The notes below the pieces were generated by a model, which was given only the letters and a program-made list of their open reading frames with translations, did no database searches and was not told the DNA's origin. Shown piece by piece: positions 1-5,341 of a stretch of 5,341 nt of DNA. The translations under genes and the position numbers were made by a program. How positions within the stretch are numbered: position 1 is the first letter of the stretch; each line of letters begins with the position of its first letter. This DNA is from Anaerolineae bacterium (GTDB taxonomy: Bacteria; Chloroflexota; Anaerolineae; Aggregatilineales; Phototrophicaceae): positions 1 through 5,341 of the forward strand of contig JADLHH010000649.1 of the NCBI GenBank assembly GCA_020848855.1. Reading direction: 5' to 3'.

Positions 1-820
1 CGAAGGCGTCGCGCGTGAAGTCTTCATAGCTGCGCGCCCCGCGCACCTGCGCCGTCGCCTGAACCGGGTCTTTGCCGTCTTCGAGCAGGAAGACGTTCAG
101 GTTGGTGCTGCGGTCGAGGTCGTCGAAGTTACGCCCCAATGCATCGCAGTGCTGGCGCAGAATGTCGAGCTTCTGCCTGACGATGTCCAGCCTGCCGCCG
201 CCGACGTTGCAGCCATTCCCGTACTGCGCCACCAGCTTGAGTGTGACTTTTTCGCCGCCGCCGCCCAGCCACAGCGGAATGTGCGGCTTCTGCACGCCCT
301 TCGGCTCGTTGATCGCGCCGTCGATGGTGTAATAGCCGCCATGATAGGTGGTTTTTTCGTTCGTCCACATGCGCACGATGATCTCGGTGGCTTCGCGGAA
401 CATGCGCATCCGGTTTGGGATATCCGGGAAGCCGTAGCCGTAGGCGCGCCACTCGTGCTCGTACCAGCCCGCGCCCAAGCCGAAGATTAGCCGCCCGTGA
501 CTCAGCACGTCGACCGTCGAGGCGATCTTGGCGAGCAGCGCCGGGTTGCGGTAGCCGTTGCACGTCACCATCTGCCCAATGCGGACGCGCGACGTATCGC
601 GCGCCAGCCCCGCTGTGATCGTCCAGGCTTCGAAGGTGGTTTCAATTTCCGGTGTCGGCACGGTGTGGAAGTGATCGTAGACCCAGATCGAATCGTAGCC
701 GGCGGCTTCCGCCGCTTTACCCACCCGCGTCATCGCTTCGTACTGCTCGACCGGATCGTCGATCTCGACCAGGTCCATACGCCAGCCCTGCGGTACGAAC
801 GTTCCGAATTTGAGTGTCAT
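1..820 (-). CDS. LLM-class (luciferase-like), probably F420-dependent oxidoreductase; 3' end cut by window edge
   Basis: 273 codons are open from the ATG at 820-818 to the left edge, with no stop. The start has a good ribosome site (AGGAG on the minus strand, complement of 827-831, six bases before ATG) and nothing family-like lies upstream. The protein begins MTLKFGTFVPQGW, then shows GYDSIWVYDH (residues 41-50), RNPALLAKIASTVDVLSHGR (91-110) followed by LIFGLGAGW (111-119), and PLWLGGGGE (182-190). These are hallmarks of the bacterial luciferase-like TIM-barrel family, in which relatives reduce or oxidise substrates with coenzyme F420 (or FMN) in the cytoplasm. Family members are usually about 300-330 residues, so the last few dozen are probably missing. 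The gene diverges from the LacI operon and has no evident link to sugar use. The F420 preference is inferred from family resemblance; the substrate is unknown. Confidence 0.9.
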   Translation of the reverse strand, partial: MTLKFGTFVPQGWRMDLVEIDDPVEQYEAMTRVGKAAEAAGYDSIWVYDHFHTVPTPEIETTFEAWTITAGLARDTSRVRIGQMVTCNGYRNPALLAKIASTVDVLSHGRLIFGLGAGWYEHEWRAYGYGFPDIPNRMRMFREATEIIVRMWTNEKTTYHGGYYTIDGAINEPKGVQKPHIPLWLGGGGEKVTLKLVAQYGNGCNVGGGRLDIVRQKLDILRQHCDALGRNFDDLDRSTNLNVFLLEDGKDPVQATAQVRGARSYEDFTRDAF

Positions 821-899
821 CGGTTGCTCCTGTCGGTATCGTGAAATGTAGCTGACCGTAGCATACCGCAGACGCGGATAGCCGCCAGTTTCGGGCTTG

Positions 900-928
900 T
901 TGACAGGCTGTGGATTGGGTGTTATGTT
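900..928 (+). promoter_or_regulatory. sigma70-type promoter of the regulator/aldolase operon
   Basis: A perfect -35 TTGACA (900-905) is followed by a 17-bp spacer and a -10 TATGTT (923-928, 4 of 6 consensus positions). Transcription would begin near 935, giving a leader of about 45 bases before the ATG at 980. The -10 overlaps the first operator box, so a bound repressor would block polymerase. The same arrangement recurs at 4260-4288. No equally good promoter was seen on the minus strand for the divergent oxidoreductase; the best candidate is a TATGCT (complement of 860-865) with only a poor -35. Confidence 0.8.
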
Positions 929-953
929 ATGGTTAACATGATACGGTTAACAG
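924..953. promoter_or_regulatory. tandem LacI-type operator boxes (autoregulatory)
   Basis: Two 14-bp boxes abut: TGTTATGGTTAACA (925-938) and TGATACGGTTAACA (939-952). With one flanking base on each side, the first is a perfect inverted repeat, ATGTTA-N4-TAACAT (924-939); the second has partly matched arms (TGATA/TAACA). This is the form expected of a LacI/GalR-family site and resembles the GntR/IdnR box (ATGTTA-N4-TAACAT) of enteric bacteria. The boxes cover the end of the -10 and the expected start of transcription, immediately upstream of a LacI-family gene, so negative autoregulation is the likely role. Binding itself is inferred. Confidence 0.75.
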
Positions 954-979
954 GTCATGTAAGCAAAAGATTATTACCG

Positions 980-1990
980 ATGACCACTTTGAGTGATGTA
1001 GCCAAACGCGCGGGCGTATCTCCCATGACCGTCTCGCGGGTGATCAACAACTCCGGTTACATCCACCACAAAACCCGTGAACGTGTGGAACAGGCGATTG
1101 CCGAACTTGGCTACGTGCCCAACGCGCTGGCGCGCAGCCTGCGCTTCAAGCAGACCAAGACGATCGCGCTGCTGATCAGCGACATCACCAATCCATTCTT
1201 CACGACGTTGGCGCGGGGCGTCGAAGATGCCGCCAGCGAGCAGGGTTTCAGCGTCATCCTGTGCAACTCGGATGAATCGCGCGATAAGGAAGCCCAGTAC
1301 CTGAATGTCGTCATTCAGAAGCAGGTGGATGGCGTGCTGCTTGTCCCCGCGGTATCGTCGATGGAATCCGGCAGGTTTCTGCAGGACTGCGGCGTGCCGT
1401 TTGTCGTCATCGACCGGCGTGCGCCCGGCCTGGAAGCCGATATCGTGCGCTGCAACACCGAGCTGGCTGCGTATGAGCTGACCCGGCATCTGATCGATCT
1501 GGGGCATCGCAGCATCGCCGCGCTGAGCGGTCCCGAACAGGTGACGACAGCGGCGGATCGCATCGCCGGGTATCGGCGCGCGCTCACCGAAGCCGGACTG
1601 GAGCATACCGCGCTCGAATTCTACGGTGGATTCACCCTCAAAAGCGGTTACGATCTGACGAAGCGGCTGCTTGACACCGCGAAGCCGACTGCCTTGCTCG
1701 CCGCCAACAATTTCATCGTCTTCGGCGTTCTGCGGGCGCTGAAAGAAGCCGGACTGCGGGTGCCGCAGGAGATGTCGGTCGTGACGTTTGACGATCTGTT
1801 CGAGATGATGGGCGTCGAACCGTTCCTGACGGTCGTCCACCAGCCCGCGTATGATATGGGACGCCGCGCGACGCTGCTGCTGCTGGATCGCCTTTCGGGA
1901 GCGGCGACCGGCGAGCCGCAGGAGATTATCCTGCCGACGCAGCTCATCGTGCGCGCATCGAGCGCTGCGCCGCGCGCGCAGCCTATCTGA
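980..1990 (+). CDS. LacI/GalR-family transcriptional regulator
   Basis: A 336-residue sugar-responsive repressor, normal length for the family. The N-terminal helix-turn-helix is LSDVAKRAGVSPMTVSRVIN (residues 4-23), followed by the hinge helix around PNALARSLR (47-55). The periplasmic-binding-protein-like core runs from about 60 to 325, with ISDITNPFF (66-74), VIDRR (143-147), the ADRIAGYRRAL block (192-202) and FDD (270-272), regions that contact the effector in relatives. The open frame extends back to an ATG at 929, but that ATG lies on the -10 and operator, ahead of the expected transcription start. Relatives begin a few residues before the HTH, so ATG 980 is chosen even though its Shine-Dalgarno is weak. 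It leads the aldolase-kinase-mutarotase operon and probably represses both this operon and the transporter operon. The inducer is probably a sugar or sugar phosphate; identity unknown. Confidence 0.93.
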   Translation: MTTLSDVAKRAGVSPMTVSRVINNSGYIHHKTRERVEQAIAELGYVPNALARSLRFKQTKTIALLISDITNPFFTTLARGVEDAASEQGFSVILCNSDESRDKEAQYLNVVIQKQVDGVLLVPAVSSMESGRFLQDCGVPFVVIDRRAPGLEADIVRCNTELAAYELTRHLIDLGHRSIAALSGPEQVTTAADRIAGYRRALTEAGLEHTALEFYGGFTLKSGYDLTKRLLDTAKPTALLAANNFIVFGVLRALKEAGLRVPQEMSVVTFDDLFEMMGVEPFLTVVHQPAYDMGRRATLLLLDRLSGAATGEPQEIILPTQLIVRASSAAPRAQPI

Positions 1991-2025
1991 AGTATCCTGC
2001 CGAAAGGCTTCTGAAGGAGAAGGTT

Positions 2026-2892
2026 ATGACGCTGTGCGATCTCAGACCCTGGCTCGTCCGGGCGCAGCGTGAGCAGTTTGCCATCGGCGCGTTCAACGCC
2101 AATACGCTTGAACAGGTGCAGGCGGTCGTGCAGGCTGCCGAAGCCGAGCAGTCACCCGCCGTGATTCAGGTCAGTCATCGGGCGCTTCAGTATCTCGGCA
2201 GCGGCTCGGAAATGCTGGGGCTGGAATACATCGCGACAATCGGCAAGGTGGCGGCGCAGTCCGTATCCGCGCCGGTCGCGCTGCATATCGACCACGCCAC
2301 CGAAGATGAGGTGCGTCGGGCAATCGCGCGGGGGTTCACATCGGTCATGTACGATGGCAGCCTGCTGCCGTATGCCGAAAACGTCGCCACGACACGCCGG
2401 CTGGCGGACGAGGCGCGGGCGGCGGGCGTATGTATGGAAGCCGAACTTGGCGAAGTTCCCAAGCCGGGCGTTTCCGACGATACCGAAGCGCTGACCGACC
2501 CGGCTGAGGCGGCAGAATTCGTCGCCGCGACCGGGATCGATTCGCTGGCGGTGGCGCTCGGCTCGGTACATGCCGTCACCGAAAAGCACGTGTCCATCGA
2601 ACTGGATCGCCTGAAGGCGATCCGCGCGGTGGTTTCGGTGCCGCTGGTGCTGCACGGCTCGTCCGGCGTCCTCGATGGCGAGATCGCGCAGGGGATTCAT
2701 CTGGGTTTGTGCAAGGTCAACGTGGCGACTCAGCTCAACAAGGTGTTCACGCTGGCGGCGCGGGCAAAGCTGGAAGATGATGCGGGCATCGTCGATCCGC
2801 GAAAATATCTGGGACCAGCGCGCGCGGCAATGGTCGAAGCCGTGCGCGAGCGGATGCGCTTCTTTGGGTCGTCGGGCAAGGCGAAGCCATGA
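2026..2892 (+). CDS. class II (zinc-dependent) ketose-bisphosphate aldolase, fructose/tagatose-bisphosphate type
   Basis: A 288-residue TIM-barrel aldolase that would cleave a ketose 1,6-bisphosphate to dihydroxyacetone phosphate and an aldehyde (glyceraldehyde 3-phosphate for fructose or tagatose). Visible family features: GAFNANTLEQ (21-30), HIDHA (87-91) with catalytic Asp89 and zinc ligand His90, MEAELGEV (137-144), ALGSVHA (177-183) with zinc ligand His182, LVLHGSSG (207-214) with zinc ligand His210, and the phosphate-binding KVNVAT (230-235). Length matches the GatY/KbaY/Fba group (about 285). The ATG follows AAGGAGA (2014-2020) at good spacing, 35 bases after the regulator stop. Its stop overlaps the kinase start (ATGA, 2889-2892), suggesting translational coupling. 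HIDHA and GSVHA depart from the more usual HLDHG and GT.HG, so the preferred sugar may not be plain fructose bisphosphate. Confidence 0.9.
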   Translation: MTLCDLRPWLVRAQREQFAIGAFNANTLEQVQAVVQAAEAEQSPAVIQVSHRALQYLGSGSEMLGLEYIATIGKVAAQSVSAPVALHIDHATEDEVRRAIARGFTSVMYDGSLLPYAENVATTRRLADEARAAGVCMEAELGEVPKPGVSDDTEALTDPAEAAEFVAATGIDSLAVALGSVHAVTEKHVSIELDRLKAIRAVVSVPLVLHGSSGVLDGEIAQGIHLGLCKVNVATQLNKVFTLAARAKLEDDAGIVDPRKYLGPARAAMVEAVRERMRFFGSSGKAKP

Positions 2893-3818
2893 TTTTGTGT
2901 GTGAACGCCAACGCGGCGGTCGACAAGACCGCCATTGTCAGCCCGTTCCGGCTCAACGCGATTCACCGACCGCAGCAGGTGCTGGCGCTGCCGGGCGGCA
3001 AGGGCGGCAACGTGGCGCGGGCGCTCAGGACGCTGGGCGACGACCCGATGATGATCGGCTGGGTAGGCGGCTTCGCCGGGCAGTTCATCGAAGATGCGCT
3101 GCATCGGGAGGGCATCGCCACGAACGTGGTTCGCACTTCGTCCGAATCGCGCACCTGCCTGTCGATTCTCGACCCGGAGACCGGCACGCTGACCTAGCTT
3201 TACGAACGGGGCGAGCCGATTGCGCCGGAAAGTTTGACCGAACTGGTCGAGCTTTTCCGCAGCAGCGTGGCGGGCTGCGCCGCCGTCACGCTGTCGGGAA
3301 GCCTGCCGGCGGGCGTCCCGGCGGACTTCTACGCCCGGCTGATCGAGATCGCGCACGCGGCGGGCGTCCCCGCGTACCTCGACGCCAGCGGCGAGCCGCT
3401 CCGGCTGGGGCTGGCGGCAAAGCCGGATTTCATCAAGCCGAACCGCCACGAGTTCGCCGTGCTGATGGGGGAGGAGTTCGCCGCGCATGACGATCTGGTC
3501 GCCGCCGCTGCCGAAGTCGCCAGGCGATACGACACAACCGTCGTGCTGTCGCTGGGCGCGGACGGCGCGATTGGCGCGTCCGGCACGGATATCTGGCACG
3601 CTCAGCCGCCGTCTGTGACCATCGTCAGCGCGGTGGGGTCGGGCGACAGTCTGGTTGCCGGCGTCGTGCACCGGCTGGTGGCAGGCGGCTCGCTGGATGA
3701 CGCGCTGCGCAGCGGCGTCGCTGCCGGAACGGCGAACGCGCTCCGGCTGGGCGCGGGGCAGTTTTCGCGCGAAGATTACGACCGAATTTATACGAATGTG
3801 ACCGTAGAACGTCTCTGA
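2889..3818 (+). pseudogene. PfkB-family sugar-phosphate kinase (1-phosphofructokinase / tagatose-6-phosphate kinase type) interrupted by in-frame TAG
   Basis: Reading through one amber codon (3195-3197, codon 103), the frame gives a full kinase of 309 positions, the usual size of FruK and LacC (about 310). Conserved parts lie on both sides: before the stop, NANAAVDKT (6-14) and the GGKGGNVAR signature (36-44); after it, LSGSLPAGVP (135-144), KPNRHE (183-188), SLGADGA (221-227) and the ATP/catalytic block VGSGDSLVAG (249-258) with likely catalytic base Asp253. The family would phosphorylate a ketose monophosphate to the bisphosphate used by the aldolase encoded just upstream. Its ATG overlaps the aldolase stop. 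The TAG sits where relatives often carry an acidic residue (T-E-x-x-E), so a single GAG-to-TAG change is the simplest origin. If real, the product is a useless 102-residue fragment lacking the catalytic Asp. A sequencing error or amber readthrough cannot be excluded. No other lesion is present, so any decay is very recent. Confidence 0.82.
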
Positions 3819-3831
3819 AAGGAACGAGTAC

Positions 3832-4245
3832 ATGCTCACCACTAGGTTGACACACCCCGGCATCCTGAGCGCGCTCGGCAGCATGGGGCACGGTAGTATG
3901 GTGCTGATCGCCGACGGCAATTTCCCGTTCGCTACCCACACCAACCCGGCGGCGGCGCATGTGTACCTGAATCTGAGACCGGGACTGATCTCGGCGACCG
4001 ACGCGCTCGAAGCCGTCGTGAGCGCGATTCCGGTCGAAGCGGCGCACGTCATGCAGCCCGCCGATGGCAGCACGCCGGATATCTTCGCGGAATTCAACGC
4101 GCTGCTTTCCGGGCAGGAATTACAGCGGGTCGAACGTTTCGCCTTCTACGATCTGGGGCGGCGTTCGGAGGTTGGACTGGTAATTGCGACCGGGGAGGCG
4201 CGTATTTACGCCAATATCCTGTTGACAATCGGCGTAGTGAAATAA
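3832..4245 (+). CDS. RbsD/FucU-family sugar mutarotase (pyranase)
   Basis: A 137-residue protein close to FucU (about 140) and RbsD (about 139), cytoplasmic enzymes that interconvert anomers or ring forms of sugars such as fucose or ribose so that the next enzyme receives the right form. Key features: MGHGSMVLIADGNFP (18-32), holding the family's catalytic His20 and Asp28; RPGLISATDAL (49-59); IPVE (66-69); ERFAFYDLGR (101-110), which looks FucU-like; and the C-terminal YANILLTIGV (126-135), with the conserved Tyr126 and Asn128 that bind sugar in relatives. The ATG is preceded by AAAGGA (3818-3823) at eight bases, starting 13 bases after the kinase stop, so it belongs to the same operon but has its own ribosome site. 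The exact sugar is unresolved, and a fucose-specific name is not justified because no fucose genes are visible. Confidence 0.9.
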   Translation: MLTTRLTHPGILSALGSMGHGSMVLIADGNFPFATHTNPAAAHVYLNLRPGLISATDALEAVVSAIPVEAAHVMQPADGSTPDIFAEFNALLSGQELQRVERFAFYDLGRRSEVGLVIATGEARIYANILLTIGVVK

Positions 4246-4259
4246 TGTGTAATGACCAA

Positions 4260-4288
4260 TTGACAGCCGCAGTAAACGGTGATATGTT
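4260..4288 (+). promoter_or_regulatory. sigma70-type promoter of the ABC transporter operon
   Basis: TTGACA (4260-4265), a 17-bp spacer and TATGTT (4283-4288) reproduce exactly the hexamers and spacing of the promoter at 900-928, although the spacer sequences differ. It begins only 14 bases after the mutarotase stop, with no hairpin terminator between, so transcripts from the upstream operon may also read into the transporter gene. The expected start of transcription is near 4295, giving a leader of about 80 bases before the ATG at 4376. No clear riboswitch or strong stem was seen in that leader. Confidence 0.8.
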
Positions 4289-4313
4289 ATGGTTACCATG
4301 TTAGCGTTATCAT
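4284..4313. promoter_or_regulatory. tandem LacI-type operator boxes at the transporter promoter
   Basis: Two abutting 14-bp boxes, TGTTATGGTTACCA (4285-4298) and TGTTAGCGTTATCA (4299-4312), match the pair at 925-952 in sequence, order and position relative to the -10. Each has near-perfect arms, ATGTTA paired with TACCAT or TATCAT (five of six). Over the 32 bases from 4281 the element agrees with 921-952 at 26 positions. The second box has the central CG typical of LacI-family operators. Control by the regulator encoded at 980-1990 is the natural inference. Confidence 0.75.
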
Positions 4314-4375
4314 ATGGGTGTTCGATTAGCTTGCATGGTACCGAACTAGATTTCATCCTAAAATGAGGTTCATTT

Positions 4376-5341
4376 ATGAACACCATTTTGATCCAGATGG
4401 AAGGGATCGAGAAGACCTTTCCGGGTGTCCACGCACTCTCCGACTGCCGCTTTGAGCTAGTGCCCGGCGAAGTCCACGCGCTGGTCGGCGAGAACGGCGC
4501 GGGCAAATCGACCCTCCTGAAAATCCTCGCCGGGGTGTACCGCAAGGATGCTGGGCGCATCCTGCTGAAGGGCACCGAAGTCCACATCCCCAACCCGCAC
4601 GCTGCCCAGCAGCTTGGCATCAGCATGATTCATCAGGAACTCAACCTGATGCCGCACCTCACGGTTGCGCAGAACATCTTCATTGGGCGCGAACCCCGTC
4701 GCGGCGTGCGATTCATGCTGGACGATGCCGCGATCAATGACCAGACGCGCGTACTTCTCCAGATGCTCAACCTGAATATCGACCCGCGCACCAAGGTTTC
4801 CGACCTGACGGTTGCCAAACAGCAGATGGTCGAAATCGCCAAGGCGCTGTCGTTCAACGCCGAAGTGCTGATCATGGACGAGCCGACGGCGGCGCTGACG
4901 GAGTCGGAGATCGACGAGTTGTTCCGCATCGTGCGCCAGCTTCGCGACAAGGGCGTGGGGATCGTCCACATCAGCCACCGGCTTGAGGAACTGAAGCAGA
5001 TTTCCGAGCGCATCACCGTCATGCGCGACGGTCACTACATCGACACGGTGATGACCAGAGAAGTCAGCATCGACCGCATCATCAACATGATGGTCGGGCG
5101 CACGATCTATGAAACGTCGCCGGAAGTGCCGGAAGATACTAGCCAGCAGGTCGTTCTGGAAGTGAAGAACCTCAACCGGGGGCGCATCCTGCGCGATGTC
5201 AGCTTCAGGCTCAGGCAGGGTGAAATCCTCGGTTTTGCCGGGCTGATGGGGGCAGGGCGCACCGAGGTGGCGCGCGCGGTGATCGGCGCGGACTCAGTCG
5301 ACTCGGTCGACATTTATGTGAATGGTAAACCGGTGCGCATC
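4376..5341 (+). CDS. sugar ABC transporter ATP-binding protein, RbsA/MglA/XylG type; 3' end cut by window edge
   Basis: 322 codons are open to the right edge; family members have about 500 residues with two fused nucleotide-binding domains, so about a third is missing. The first domain is complete and looks active: Walker A GENGAGKST (38-46), Q-loop HQELN (86-90), a family-typical degenerate signature LTVAKQQ (144-150), Walker B VLIMDEP (164-170) and the switch His201 in ISHRLEE. The second domain begins near 258 with the modified P-loop GLMGAGRTE (289-297), where Arg replaces Lys, as usual in this family. The protein would sit on the inner face of the membrane and power import of a monosaccharide together with a permease and a binding protein, probably encoded beyond the window. 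The start is supported by GAGG (4365-4368), seven bases before ATG. It is driven by its own LacI-controlled promoter, which ties import to the upstream catabolic genes. Confidence 0.93.
   Translation, partial: MNTILIQMEGIEKTFPGVHALSDCRFELVPGEVHALVGENGAGKSTLLKILAGVYRKDAGRILLKGTEVHIPNPHAAQQLGISMIHQELNLMPHLTVAQNIFIGREPRRGVRFMLDDAAINDQTRVLLQMLNLNIDPRTKVSDLTVAKQQMVEIAKALSFNAEVLIMDEPTAALTESEIDELFRIVRQLRDKGVGIVHISHRLEELKQISERITVMRDGHYIDTVMTREVSIDRIINMMVGRTIYETSPEVPEDTSQQVVLEVKNLNRGRILRDVSFRLRQGEILGFAGLMGAGRTEVARAVIGADSVDSVDIYVNGKPVRI

Noticed and set aside
821..899. Search for a promoter of the divergent oxidoreductase
   Set aside because: TATGCT (complement of 860-865) is a passable -10, but the matching -35 (CTGGCG) agrees at only three positions, so it was not called as a feature.
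974..1840. 288-codon minus-strand frame opposite the regulator
   Set aside because: It is antisense to a complete LacI-family gene with well-conserved domains; no motif of its own.
1998..2007. Small GCC-GAAA-GGC hairpin between regulator and aldolase
   Set aside because: Only three base pairs and no U-run follow, so it is not a convincing terminator or attenuator; the aldolase ribosome site follows closely.
2675..3490. 271-codon plus-strand frame overlapping aldolase and kinase
   Set aside because: It is an Arg/Gly-rich shifted-frame shadow of the two genes; no family motif, and the kinase motifs are in the other frame on both sides of the TAG.
3234..3818. Possible separate gene restarting at TTG 3234 after the amber codon
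   Set aside because: It would start in the middle of the PfkB fold, lacks the GGKGGN half, and has no suitably spaced Shine-Dalgarno. It is better read as the second part of one interrupted kinase.
2730..4097. Long open frame of 455 codons on the minus strand
   Set aside because: It lies opposite the aldolase end, kinase and mutarotase, all with clear family motifs. Its translation is Arg-rich and low in recognisable motifs, typical of antisense frames in GC-rich DNA.
4320..4346. Inverted arms GTTCG/CGAAC in the transporter leader
   Set aside because: Five base pairs with a 17-base loop is within chance expectation; no riboswitch-like structure or terminator run was visible.

Overview
The window is a bacterial sugar-utilisation locus with a divergent oxidoreductase gene beside it. 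The DNA is GC-rich (about 60% by eye), with mostly good Shine-Dalgarno sites, sigma70-type promoters and tightly packed genes. An F420-type luciferase-like oxidoreductase next to a LacI-controlled RbsA-type sugar importer would suit Chloroflexota (Anaerolineae-like) or a related lineage. That placement is an inference from gene content; no rRNA or marker gene is present to settle it.

Layout. Positions 1-820 (minus strand, cut by the left edge) encode a luciferase-like, probably F420-dependent oxidoreductase. Positions 821-979 are the divergent control region, with a clear promoter (TTGACA, 17 bp, TATGTT) overlapped by two tandem LacI-type operator boxes. From there, reading right, come a LacI-family regulator (980-1990), a class II ketose-bisphosphate aldolase (2026-2892), a PfkB-family sugar-phosphate kinase (2889-3818, interrupted by one in-frame TAG), and an RbsD/FucU-type sugar mutarotase (3832-4245). 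About 15 bp after the mutarotase stop, a second promoter begins with the same -35, spacer length, -10 and tandem operator boxes. It precedes the ATPase gene of an RbsA/MglA-type sugar ABC transporter (4376 to the right edge).

How it fits together. The likely route is import of a monosaccharide by the ABC transporter, anomer interconversion by the mutarotase, phosphorylation of a ketose phosphate to a bisphosphate by the kinase, and cleavage to triose phosphates by the aldolase. The LacI protein probably represses both its own operon and the transporter operon through the shared boxes, with a sugar or sugar phosphate as inducer. No isomerase and no first (hexo)kinase lie in the window, so the actual substrate (fructose, tagatose, allulose or another sugar) cannot be named.

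The two points most worth following up are the duplicated promoter/tandem-operator module, which gives a concrete searchable motif, and the amber codon in an otherwise intact kinase. No RNA gene, CRISPR array, insertion sequence or convincing intrinsic terminator was seen, and there is no gene-free stretch over 300 bases.
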